This document shows, piece after piece, positions 7,892-14,231 of a DNA stretch of 23,046 nucleotides. The DNA comes from a virus, in the IMG/VR virus record IMGVR_UViG_3300013286_000588, positions 1-23,046 of that record; one strand, given 5' to 3'. The notes beneath the pieces were generated by a model. That model was not told where the DNA came from, searched no databases, and saw nothing but the letters and a program-made list of their open reading frames with translations. The position numbers and the translations under genes are program-made. Position 1 is the first letter of the stretch. The number at the start of each line of letters is the position of its first letter.

Positions 7892-8439
7892 AAAGAGATT
7901 ACGATTCTGGTGTCGCAACAGACATTATGTTTTTTACAGGCATAGAGATTGAAAAGACTCCTGCTTACGGAATGAATACTCTGTTTGTAGTGGGCACACA
8001 TGATCCTCAAACAGTATTGCATATAGCCAACGATACTCAAGCATTACTCGATGAGAGTAAACGTATCAAACATATCTACTTCGGTGCTAATCAAAGTTTT
8101 CCTAAACTTCTAACTAACGATGCTGATGCTTGGCGTCCTTGGGAATATATGATCCAAGAATGTCTTGATGCCGGCTACTGGTGTACACTAGACTTTGATG
8201 TAAGTGTAGTAGAAGGTGTCCTTGAAAGTGCGTTAGTTGAACATCGACGGTTTATTCCTCAGATTTCGGTTAAACTTCCCTACTTGACACAGCTGGGATA
8301 TAATGCTACAATTAAGATTGACGACAAAGATTTTGCCGCAACAAATCATGGAGTGTGGTGCCATAACCTACATGACCTACTTGGTAGAGATAAGTTTACA
8401 AGTTGGGACCAATATGGTAAAGACGAGATTATCAAATGA
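7888..8439 (+). CDS. Unknown protein in the 7-deazaguanine cassette
   Basis: This 183-residue protein sits between the dioxygenase and the QueD-like gene, with ATGA overlaps on both sides. It looks alpha/beta: strands such as NTLFVVG, IKHIYFG, YWCTLDFDV and RFIPQISVKLPYL alternate with helices (VLHIANDTQALLDE, WEYMIQECLDA). Polar residues that could form a site are DFD (near residue 105), EHRR and two His/Cys-bearing stretches (GVWCHNLHDLL). I do not recognise a named family. Because its neighbours handle CDG chemistry and no QueC is present, an enzyme acting on CDG (for example a CDG decarboxylase, the role given to DpdL) or a partner of DpdA is possible. This is by association only. Confidence 0.75.
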   Translation: MKRDYDSGVATDIMFFTGIEIEKTPAYGMNTLFVVGTHDPQTVLHIANDTQALLDESKRIKHIYFGANQSFPKLLTNDADAWRPWEYMIQECLDAGYWCTLDFDVSVVEGVLESALVEHRRFIPQISVKLPYLTQLGYNATIKIDDKDFAATNHGVWCHNLHDLLGRDKFTSWDQYGKDEIIK

Positions 8440-8858
8440 GTATAGAAACAATTAAAGAAGCCGCCCAGCGCCAAATTTGGGTTACCTTTCGAAAAGAAGG
8501 TATTCACTGCTATCCTGCGGCCGCAACAGACCCTGCATTAGCAACCGGCGATGAATATGATGTATCATTCCTCGGTACACCGCATCGTCATATTTTCCAT
8601 TTTCGTGTAGCCATTGATGTGTTTCACAATGACAGAGATATCGAGTTTATCCAATTTAAACGTTGGTTAGAAAATCTATATCAAGGCACACTAGAACTTA
8701 ACTACAAGTCTTGCGAAATGATCGCAGATGATTTGTACACCCAGATTGCGGCACGTTATCCCAAACGTACTGTAATAATTGACGTATCCGAGGACGGCGA
8801 GAACGGATGTGTCATTCATTATAATCTTACTCGCCCGTCACAATCCATTGTAATTTAA
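8436..8858 (+). CDS. queD: Divergent QueD-like T-fold protein (6-carboxytetrahydropterin synthase family)
   Basis: A 140-residue protein whose layout follows QueD/6-pyruvoyl-tetrahydropterin synthases: H24, then PHRHIFHFRVAIDV (H50 and H52 as likely zinc ligands with H24), IEFIQFKRWLE (compare IIDFxELK), SCEMIADDLYTQI (compare the PTxENxA helix) and IIDVSEDGENGCVIHY (compare VxETxxxGCxY, E119). By eye, the catalytic Cys expected four residues before the HxH and the Asp-His pair of the LDHxxLN segment are missing. It may make 6-carboxytetrahydropterin in an unusual way or do another reaction on the same pathway. ATGA overlap upstream couples it to the dpdA operon. Confidence 0.72.
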   Translation: MSIETIKEAAQRQIWVTFRKEGIHCYPAAATDPALATGDEYDVSFLGTPHRHIFHFRVAIDVFHNDRDIEFIQFKRWLENLYQGTLELNYKSCEMIADDLYTQIAARYPKRTVIIDVSEDGENGCVIHYNLTRPSQSIVI

Positions 8859-8870
8859 GGAACTTAAAAA

Positions 8871-9131
8871 ATGGCACAGCCAAAATGGCTCGACAAGTAC
8901 CTGGTAATGAAACCAGATGTTACTAAACTCTTCGACGATCTCGAAGCCTGGCACGATCATTGCAGATTTGAAATGATCGATTTTAACCCTGCAGACTTGT
9001 ACAAGTCTAAGGCCTATAGAGACTTCACCTATAGGAAAAATGGTGGTAAAGGTTACCGTGGAAACGGAGAACGCAAACCTTACCTAGGTAAGAATCCAAG
9101 GCCATATAACAATGACCGTTTTTCTAATTGA
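8871..9131 (+). CDS. Small protein with basic, glycine-rich tail
   Basis: An 86-residue protein. AAGGAA (8858-8863) is the probable ribosome-binding site before ATG 8871. The N-terminal half (PKWLDKYLVMKPDVTKLFDDLEAWHDHC) is helical and resembles small proteins of T4-like cyanophages that begin xxPxWLxKYLxMKPxVxKIFDDL, from recall. The C-terminal 35 residues are rich in Arg, Lys, Gly, Tyr and Asn (YRKNGGKGYRGNGERK), typical of a disordered nucleic-acid-binding tail. No function is known. The gene overlaps the glycosyltransferase by 20 bases. Confidence 0.65.
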   Translation: MAQPKWLDKYLVMKPDVTKLFDDLEAWHDHCRFEMIDFNPADLYKSKAYRDFTYRKNGGKGYRGNGERKPYLGKNPRPYNNDRFSN

Positions 9132-10212
9132 TTTAGAAGCAGTAGAAACAAGGTACACGGGTCAGTGGAAGACTCATGTACCTAGTCTCTTACGAAAGGC
9201 AGGACACAATGTCAACATTATATCAGGCCCCACTGATATTCCAACTGCTACTACTCCTGGAGCTTTTCTTAATTTTGGCGGCACCAATATTTACAAAGCC
9301 AGACAAGTTGAGGAAATGGGGCGTCTATTTTGTTCCGGCGCTGTTTGTCCAGGCGACCATTTTATTTTTACTGACGCTTGGCATCCTGGCATCATTAATC
9401 TAAAGTATATGAGTGAGTTGTTAGGGATTCCTATTACAACACATGGCTTATGGCATGCTGGTAGTTATGATCCTCAAGACTTTCTAGGTCGACTTGTTGG
9501 CAACAAACCGTGGGTTAGACATGCAGAGCAAAGTTTCTTTTACGCATTTGATCACAACTACTTTGCCACTAAGTTTCATATTGAACTATTCCATAGAGAA
9601 TTGCTCAATGGAGGATTCCAAATAGAGAATCCCTGGTATGAAGAAGAACTAGACGAAATTCTATCAGGCGAGTATAAAAAGATTGTACGCACTGGCTGGC
9701 CAATGGAGTATATGGACGGTACATTAACCGGATATAAGAACATGCCCAAACGTGATCTTATTTTGTTTCCGCATCGGATCGCTCCTGAAAAACAAGTTGA
9801 GATTTTTAGAGATCTAAAAGAACATTTGCCGCAATATGAATTTGTTGTGTGCCAGGATCAACATCTAACTAAGAATGAATATCATAACCTACTAGGCGAA
9901 GCTAAATTAGTGTTTAGTGCAAATCTACAAGAGACGTTAGGCATTAGTTGTTATGAAGGTGCTGTAGTAGATGCTATTCCAATGGTTCCAGATCGCCTTA
10001 GTTACACAGAAATGTATTACGATACATTTAAGTATCCAAGCAAGTGGACTGAAGACTATCAATCATATACTGTTTATCGCCCAGACTTGTGTCATAAGAT
10101 CATGCAGTATATGGACCATTACGAAAGTTTTATTCCAAAAGTAAAACAACAATCACAAGACCTAACAGAGCACTTTTTCAGTGCCGGAGAATTATTAAAA
10201 TGGGTAAAATAG
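9112..10212 (+). CDS. GT-B fold glycosyltransferase
   Basis: A 366-residue protein with the two-domain layout of GT-B enzymes. The C-terminal domain carries LILFPHRIAPEKQVEIF (HRIAPEK 221-227, compare R-x5-K of GT4 donor sites) and ANLQETLGISCYEGAVVDAIPMVPDR (E274 and E282, the E-x7-E nucleotide-sugar motif, followed by a P-rich loop). The N-terminal domain contains conserved-looking WHPG (90-93) and HGLWHAGSYD (111-120). It would transfer a sugar from a nucleotide donor. The acceptor could be phage DNA, a virion protein or host glycan. It is followed with a 13-base overlap by a UDP-glucose-dehydrogenase-like gene, so sugar-nucleotide and transferase are probably used together. Confidence 0.8.
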   Translation: MTVFLIDLEAVETRYTGQWKTHVPSLLRKAGHNVNIISGPTDIPTATTPGAFLNFGGTNIYKARQVEEMGRLFCSGAVCPGDHFIFTDAWHPGIINLKYMSELLGIPITTHGLWHAGSYDPQDFLGRLVGNKPWVRHAEQSFFYAFDHNYFATKFHIELFHRELLNGGFQIENPWYEEELDEILSGEYKKIVRTGWPMEYMDGTLTGYKNMPKRDLILFPHRIAPEKQVEIFRDLKEHLPQYEFVVCQDQHLTKNEYHNLLGEAKLVFSANLQETLGISCYEGAVVDAIPMVPDRLSYTEMYYDTFKYPSKWTEDYQSYTVYRPDLCHKIMQYMDHYESFIPKVKQQSQDLTEHFFSAGELLKWVK

Positions 10213-10988
10213 GTATTATAGGATTAGGATTTGTAGGCAATGCTATTAAACAGGCATTTTGGGACGATAGCCGATTAGTATTAGTCGACAATGACAAAAC
10301 CCGGGGGCGCGATCCATTCCAGGACCTAGCGCAATGCGACGGAGTTTTTATCTGTGTCCCAACTCCGCAAGACTACGATGGTACTTGCGATACCACTATC
10401 TTAGAAGACATTCTAGCAAAGTTGGAAATAATCAAGTTTGAAGGAGTTATCATTAGTAAATGTACAGCGCCTCCAGATACCTATACTAGATTAAACGAGC
10501 AATATCCAAATCTTGTACATGCGCCAGAATTTTTAACTGCCGCCAATGCCGCTAGAGATTATGCCAATGGTAAGTTTGCTATCATCGGTGGTCGTATTAA
10601 AGCATATAGGGATCTAGCCGAAAGTGTTATTAAAGAAACACAAGGTGGATTAGAAAGCGTTCATCATTGTACTATTGCTGAAGCAAGTTTGGCAAAGTAT
10701 GCTATCAACACATTTATGGCCACTAAGGTTACATTTATGAACGAATTGTATTCTTTGGCAAAGGCCAGCGACTGCGATTACAATCAAATTGCTAAAATGA
10801 TTAAAAGCGATGTAAGAATTGGTAACAGTCATATGCAGGTTCCAGGGCCGGACGGCTCCTTTGGTTTTGGTGGAGCATGTTTTCCAAAGGACACAAACGC
10901 ATTAATAAAATTTGCAGAAAGCAAAGATGTTCAAATGAATGTATTGGATGCGGCTGTGAAGAAAAATACTTTGCTTCGCTTGACTTAA
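10200..10988 (+). CDS. Short UDP-glucose/GDP-mannose dehydrogenase-like protein
   Basis: A 262-residue protein with a Rossmann GLGFVG (8-13), CVPTP (52-56), HAPEFLT (107-113, with the conserved Glu110), EASLAKYAINTF (161-172, Lys166 and Asn170) and GFGGACFPKD (222-231), which carries the catalytic Cys227. These are the active-site motifs of nucleotide-sugar 6-dehydrogenases, which oxidise UDP-glucose or GDP-mannose with two NAD+. Typical enzymes have about 390-440 residues. Here the chain stops after the linker helix, so the C-terminal nucleotide-sugar-binding domain is missing. It may be a natural short form, as in some phages, or use another substrate. The stop lies over the next promoter's -35 box. 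Confidence 0.82.
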   Translation: MGKIGIIGLGFVGNAIKQAFWDDSRLVLVDNDKTRGRDPFQDLAQCDGVFICVPTPQDYDGTCDTTILEDILAKLEIIKFEGVIISKCTAPPDTYTRLNEQYPNLVHAPEFLTAANAARDYANGKFAIIGGRIKAYRDLAESVIKETQGGLESVHHCTIAEASLAKYAINTFMATKVTFMNELYSLAKASDCDYNQIAKMIKSDVRIGNSHMQVPGPDGSFGFGGACFPKDTNALIKFAESKDVQMNVLDAAVKKNTLLRLT

Positions 10989-11008
10989 CCTAAATAATAT
11001 CGTATAAT
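10980..11008 (+). promoter_or_regulatory. Sigma-70-type promoter for folE
   Basis: TTGACT (10980-10985) and TATAAT (11003-11008) have a 17-base spacer. The -35 box overlaps the end of the preceding gene. Inside the spacer CTAAATAA (10990-10997) resembles the TAAATA core of T4-type late promoters, so a second mode of use is possible. Confidence 0.8.
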
Positions 11009-11046
11009 AATACAAAGACATCCACGTCACAAACTCGGAGAATAAA

Positions 11047-11784
11047 TTGACAGAATCAGTAATATACAAAAATATAGACGACAAAGACTACGAAGAATGT
11101 AACCTAGCAGATGCCATTCGCTTTAAGATGAAGCGTGAAGGCAAACGTTTTTGGGCTGGCGATAACATCAGCGAATACTTGCACGAAAGTGACAAAGAAA
11201 ACTTGATCAACGAAGCAACTAATGCCTTTGAAAAAGTATTGGATACGCTGTTAATTGATAGAGAGAATGATCCAAACAGTCGAGGTACAGCACGACGATT
11301 AGCTAAAATGTATTTCAACGAAGTAATGGCAGGCAGATATGAACCAGCACCAGACGCAACCGCGTTTCCTAATGATAGTGAAGATCGTTATGAAGGTATG
11401 TTGGTGGTTAGGTCTGAGCTTCGTAGTATGTGTAGCCATCATCATCAGCCTGTTTCTGGTGTTGCCTACATCGGAATCATTGCCGCCCAAAAGCTCATCG
11501 GACTGTCCAAGTATACACGTATTGCCCAATGGTGTAGTCGTAGAGGAACCCTACAGGAAGAATTGTGTAATGACATAGCTAAAGAAATTAGCAAGGCTAC
11601 CGGTGCAACAGACTTAGGTGTTTATATTCAAATGATACATGGTTGCTGTGAGAATCGCGGCATTATGGCACATTCTAGTCTAACACAAACTACTGTATTG
11701 AAAGGTGCTTTTAAAGAAGACGGCAATACAAAGAAAGAGTTTTTTGATAATATTAAATTGCAACAAGAGTTTGCACCACGTTAA
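11047..11784 (+). CDS. folE: GTP cyclohydrolase I
   Basis: FolE converts GTP to 7,8-dihydroneopterin triphosphate, the first step of both folate and 7-deazaguanine synthesis. The 245-residue protein starts at TTG 11047; GGAG at 11037-11040 gives proper spacing, while the first in-frame ATG (11128) lacks one and would cut off the N-terminus. Key motifs are MCSHHHQPVSGVAYIGI (C129 and H132 as zinc ligands), KLIGLSKYTRI (149-159) and MIHGCCENRGIMAHSS (C200 as third zinc ligand, R204), all standard for type I enzymes. With QueD-like and QueE-like genes nearby, it probably feeds phage 7-deazaguanine synthesis. The TTG start may limit its level. Confidence 0.93.
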   Translation: MTESVIYKNIDDKDYEECNLADAIRFKMKREGKRFWAGDNISEYLHESDKENLINEATNAFEKVLDTLLIDRENDPNSRGTARRLAKMYFNEVMAGRYEPAPDATAFPNDSEDRYEGMLVVRSELRSMCSHHHQPVSGVAYIGIIAAQKLIGLSKYTRIAQWCSRRGTLQEELCNDIAKEISKATGATDLGVYIQMIHGCCENRGIMAHSSLTQTTVLKGAFKEDGNTKKEFFDNIKLQQEFAPR

Positions 11785-11800
11785 AATAAAAGGAAATAAA

Positions 11801-12322
11801 ATGACACAGACAATACCAAACGTAACATTCGCATTTCGCGAAGGAGATGAAACACCAGCAAGTGGTGGTTGCCCAATTGGAGGCAATTTTGTTTTTAAAA
11901 CAACCAACGATTTATTTGCCGACAAGCGAGTAGTGGTATTCAGCTTGCCCGGAGCATTTACACCAACTTGCTCAACATATCAACTGCCTGGCTTTGAAGA
12001 ACAGTTTTCTCTTTTCCAAGCAAAAGACATCGATGCAATCTATTGCGTTAGTGTTAATGACGGCTTTGTTATGAATGAATGGGCACGGCATTTAAACATT
12101 AAGAACGTTAAAGTTATTCCAGACGGTGCGGGCGCCTTCACAGAAGGTATGGGCATGACAGTTGATATGAGTGCCATTGGGTTTGGGAAACGCAGTCGCC
12201 GTTATGCCGCAGTAGTTAACAACGGTCTAGTAGAACACATGTTTATTGAACCAGAATCCAGTGACACTGATCCTGATCCATACAGTGTATCTAGTCCAGA
12301 AAATGTTTTGAAGCATCTATAA
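11801..12322 (+). CDS. Peroxiredoxin (Prx5/AhpE-like)
   Basis: The start is ATG 11801, with AAGGAA a few bases upstream; a longer in-frame ORF begins inside folE but lacks support. The 173-residue product has the thioredoxin-fold peroxidatic motif VVVFSLPGAFTPTCSTYQLPGFEE, with peroxidatic Cys57, plus VSVNDGFVMNEWAR and IPDGAGAFTEGMGM, both diagnostic of the Prx5 subfamily. It reduces hydrogen peroxide or organic hydroperoxides with a glutaredoxin- or thioredoxin-type partner. C24 is the only other cysteine near the N-terminus, and there is a third near residue 88, so disulfide recycling details are unclear. It may protect infected cells, or iron-dependent phage enzymes, from oxidation. Confidence 0.92.
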   Translation: MTQTIPNVTFAFREGDETPASGGCPIGGNFVFKTTNDLFADKRVVVFSLPGAFTPTCSTYQLPGFEEQFSLFQAKDIDAIYCVSVNDGFVMNEWARHLNIKNVKVIPDGAGAFTEGMGMTVDMSAIGFGKRSRRYAAVVNNGLVEHMFIEPESSDTDPDPYSVSSPENVLKHL

Positions 12323-12332
12323 GGAGAATATT

Positions 12333-12356
12333 ATGTTTGGCGACAAGAAAGAATAA
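12333..12356 (+). other. Seven-codon ORF with a strong Shine-Dalgarno (possible leader peptide)
   Basis: AAGGAG (12321-12326) followed 6 bases later by ATG starts an ORF of only seven codons, MFGDKKE, ending in TAA. The ribosome-binding site is better than that of most neighbours. It could be a leader peptide keeping ribosomes moving toward the gene at 12377, or the remnant of a decayed gene. Nothing confirms translation. Confidence 0.3.
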
Positions 12357-12376
12357 TCATTAACAAAGGAAAAATC

Positions 12377-12553
12377 ATGCAGATAAGAGTAAAAGAAAAT
12401 CCAGAAGAGTTTGGAACATGTGGTTGCGGTCGTAGTCCAACAGGTCAGTGTTGTGGATGGCACGGACTGGGTGAAGATGAATTCCGTGAAGCATTGGCAA
12501 AGTACGAAGCTGATCATATCACAAAAATCAACGAAGCTAAAAAGTATGACTAA
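12377..12553 (+). CDS. CDGSH-like cysteine/histidine mini-protein
   Basis: A 58-residue ORF with AAAGGA (12366-12371) before its ATG. The centre reads CGCGRSPTGQCCGWHG (C15, C17, C25, C26, H29). CDGSH iron-sulfur proteins have C-x-C-x2-(S/T)-x3-P-x-C-D-G-x-H; here C-x-C-x2-S is kept, C25-x3-H29 fits, and one residue is missing before the third cysteine. It may bind a 2Fe-2S cluster or zinc. Similar small proteins occur in aquatic phages, from recall. Its 3' end overlaps the following gene by 8 bases. Function is unknown; an electron-transfer or cluster-supply role for nearby iron enzymes is conceivable. Confidence 0.7.
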   Translation: MQIRVKENPEEFGTCGCGRSPTGQCCGWHGLGEDEFREALAKYEADHITKINEAKKYD

Positions 12554-12854
12554 TTGGTTAAAACTTAAACTACGCTATTGGATAAACACCGCACAGGATA
12601 TTGAAGATATGAATTACGCATCACAAAAAATGTCAACAGCAAATTCTATAGGTCTTGGCCGCGGTCCAACGCTAGACAGCGATAAAGGTATTCGATTTCA
12701 AGTATATAAAGCCACAGGCGGCATGGTTGTAGAAACAAGTATATATGATAGACACAAAGATCGTCACCACAATAGTTTGCATATCATTACCGATGAGCAA
12801 GATTTAGGCAAAGAAATTAGTAGGATCATTACAATGGAAACATTGAAGATCTAA
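12546..12854 (+). CDS. Conserved phage protein of unknown function
   Basis: A 102-residue protein starting at ATG 12546, overlapping the upstream gene by 8 bases; an upstream in-frame ATG at 12411 would run through that gene and is not supported. It begins with a basic amphipathic stretch (MTNWLKLKLRYWI), then has a beta-rich core GIRFQVYKATGGMVVETSIYDRHKDR and a C-terminal helix LGKEISRIITMETL. The layout matches short conserved hypothetical proteins of T4-like cyanophages, recalled as xxSGIRFTVYKAxGGxVIE. No catalytic motif is visible. TAATG coupling to the next gene indicates operon translation. Confidence 0.65.
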   Translation: MTNWLKLKLRYWINTAQDIEDMNYASQKMSTANSIGLGRGPTLDSDKGIRFQVYKATGGMVVETSIYDRHKDRHHNSLHIITDEQDLGKEISRIITMETLKI

Positions 12855-13060
12855 TGTTACAAAAACATAAGAAATTTGGGTCAAGTGAAACTATTGATTT
12901 GGATACTCAACACAAATGGGCTGTGCAATATCGAGTAGATTCACTTACACTAGGAAGATTGTGTTCGGAGTTTCCGGGGTTGCAAAAATCCTGGGAACAG
13001 TTTAAAATAGTGTATGAACTTTGTAAGAGCGAAAATGAAACTAACAGACACCCTACTTAA
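12854..13060 (+). CDS. Short phage protein of unknown function
   Basis: A 68-residue protein whose ATG overlaps the preceding stop by one base (TAATG). The sequence is mixed helical (TLGRLCSEFPGLQKSWEQFKIVYELCKSE) with two cysteines and no recognisable motif. Spacing and coupling with neighbours are the main evidence that it is real. It resembles small proteins found among T4-like phages where WxxFKxxYELC recurs, but I cannot name a family. The last 26 bases overlap the cupin gene. Confidence 0.55.
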   Translation: MLQKHKKFGSSETIDLDTQHKWAVQYRVDSLTLGRLCSEFPGLQKSWEQFKIVYELCKSENETNRHPT

Positions 13061-13529
13061 TTGTCTAGAAAAGCTAGACCGTAAGCGTATCATCATGGAT
13101 CGAGAAAGTAACGAACCATATCTAGAACGATATTATATATTTTTGAAAGATAGGCCCAACTGGTTTCCGTTCAATGCGTTTATCCATAAGTTTCTTAAAT
13201 CAGATCCAGACGAAGTTCATGATCATCCGTGGCCGTATTTTACCTTAATCCTCCAAGGTGGCTACTGGGAATGGATTCCTAAGATTAATACCCTAGGGGA
13301 AAAATGGGGAGAGTACAAGATATGGCGAGGCCCAGGTCACTTTAGAACTTGTGAACCAGAAAGCTATCACCGTATTGAATTAGAACCAGGTGTTACACCT
13401 TGGACACTATTCATGCCAGGTCCAAAAAAGCGTGAATGGGGATTCCTTGATAATAACAAATGGATACACAACGAAACTTATTTGAAAGGCAGACGTGAAC
13501 AAGCTAATATTAACACCGCCGCAGTTTAA
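13035..13529 (+). CDS. Cupin-fold protein
   Basis: A 164-residue protein read from ATG 13035; an in-frame ATG at 13014 is also possible but lies deeper in the previous gene. The cupin signature is visible: EVHDHPWPYFTLILQGGYWEW (H62, H64), GHFRTC (H102) and SYHRIELEPG (H112). These histidines could bind one metal ion in a small beta barrel. VHDHPW followed by LxGGYWE is frequent in phage cupins of unknown role. It might be a sugar-modifying or dioxygenase-like enzyme or a binding protein. It overlaps the phosphoribosyltransferase by 35 bases, one of the longer overlaps here. Confidence 0.75.
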   Translation: MKLTDTLLNCLEKLDRKRIIMDRESNEPYLERYYIFLKDRPNWFPFNAFIHKFLKSDPDEVHDHPWPYFTLILQGGYWEWIPKINTLGEKWGEYKIWRGPGHFRTCEPESYHRIELEPGVTPWTLFMPGPKKREWGFLDNNKWIHNETYLKGRREQANINTAAV

Positions 13530-13995
13530 TGGCCTAATTGCAAAAATATGTAGAGATATCATGCTCAGTGATTGGCGTCCTGATATCATAGTAGGCATTG
13601 GTCGTGGTGGACTGTTGCCTGCTGTCATGATTAGTCAATATTTTAATATTAAGATGAACAGTTTAGATATTAGTCTACGTGACGGTGGCGATACTGTGAG
13701 TAATTGCGGCTTAGCCTCAGACGCATACGAAGGTGCAAATATTCTAGTTGTAGACGATATTAACGATACTGGTGCTACATTTAACTGGCTTATGGAAGAT
13801 TGGCGTTCCAGTGCGTTGCCAAGTGCCATACGTTGGGACAACGATGTTTGGAATAAAACTGTAAAGTTTGCAGTAGTAGTAGATAACCTTGCAAGTGAGT
13901 GCAATGTTAAAATGGACTTTGCCGGTATGGAAGTTAACAAGGCAGAGAAAGATGTGTGGATAGAATTCCCTTATGAGGAGTGGTGGACAAAATGA
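13495..13995 (+). CDS. Type I phosphoribosyltransferase
   Basis: A 166-residue protein starting at GTG 13495. The PRPP-binding loop is NILVVDDINDTGAT (motif 85-95), preceded by DIIVGIGRGGLLPA (30-43), the usual PPi-loop strand of type I phosphoribosyltransferases. Family members salvage a base with PRPP or regulate pyrimidine genes; the closest in layout are hypoxanthine/xanthine-type enzymes. In this phage it could salvage a purine or a deazapurine, since CDG-type bases are made nearby, but substrate residues cannot be judged by eye. The GTG lies in a 35-base overlap with the cupin gene. The end overlaps the next gene by 4 bases. Confidence 0.85.
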   Translation: MNKLILTPPQFNGLIAKICRDIMLSDWRPDIIVGIGRGGLLPAVMISQYFNIKMNSLDISLRDGGDTVSNCGLASDAYEGANILVVDDINDTGATFNWLMEDWRSSALPSAIRWDNDVWNKTVKFAVVVDNLASECNVKMDFAGMEVNKAEKDVWIEFPYEEWWTK

Positions 13996-14231
13996 CAACA
14001 TTTACAACAGAAGATAGAATCAAAGCGACCGAACCTCCCAAGCTACCCAAAGACGGAAGTAGATGGGCAGGTGCGGATCGAGATGTGTTTCATGTCTTAC
14101 ATACTATTGAATTAGAAGGGCATATATGGGTTCACTATATTAGAGAAACCGTAAAAGAAGACGGGCGACCAAGAGAGTTTAGTTGCTATCTAGAAAGTTT
14201 CCTAAGCAGATTTACAGAAATATTAAAATGA
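13992..14231 (+). CDS. Small conserved protein of unknown function
   Basis: A 79-residue protein from ATG 13992 (ATGA overlap with the upstream stop); GTG 13980 would give four more residues. The core PKDGSRWAGADRDVFHVLHTIELEGHIWVHYIR followed by REFSCYLESFLSRFTE is a small beta-rich domain. The same DGSxWxGxDxxxFxVxxxxxxxGxxWVxY pattern is seen in short T4-like phage proteins, from recall. Function unknown. It is coupled on both sides by ATGA overlaps, so it is part of the same translation unit as the phosphoribosyltransferase and the sugar-isomerase-like cupin. Confidence 0.65.
   Translation: MTTFTTEDRIKATEPPKLPKDGSRWAGADRDVFHVLHTIELEGHIWVHYIRETVKEDGRPREFSCYLESFLSRFTEILK

Noticed and set aside
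8284-8304. TTGACA close to TATAAT in the unknown cassette gene
   Set aside because: The two boxes are only 9 bases apart, which does not fit a sigma-70 promoter.
9176-9403. Hydrophobic 75-codon ORF inside the glycosyltransferase gene
   Set aside because: It has several apparent membrane segments but no Shine-Dalgarno and lies wholly in another frame of a conserved enzyme.
11339-11578. Membrane-like 79-codon ORF inside folE
   Set aside because: It overlaps the conserved zinc-site region of folE and lacks a ribosome-binding site; the hydrophobic stretch follows from folE codons.
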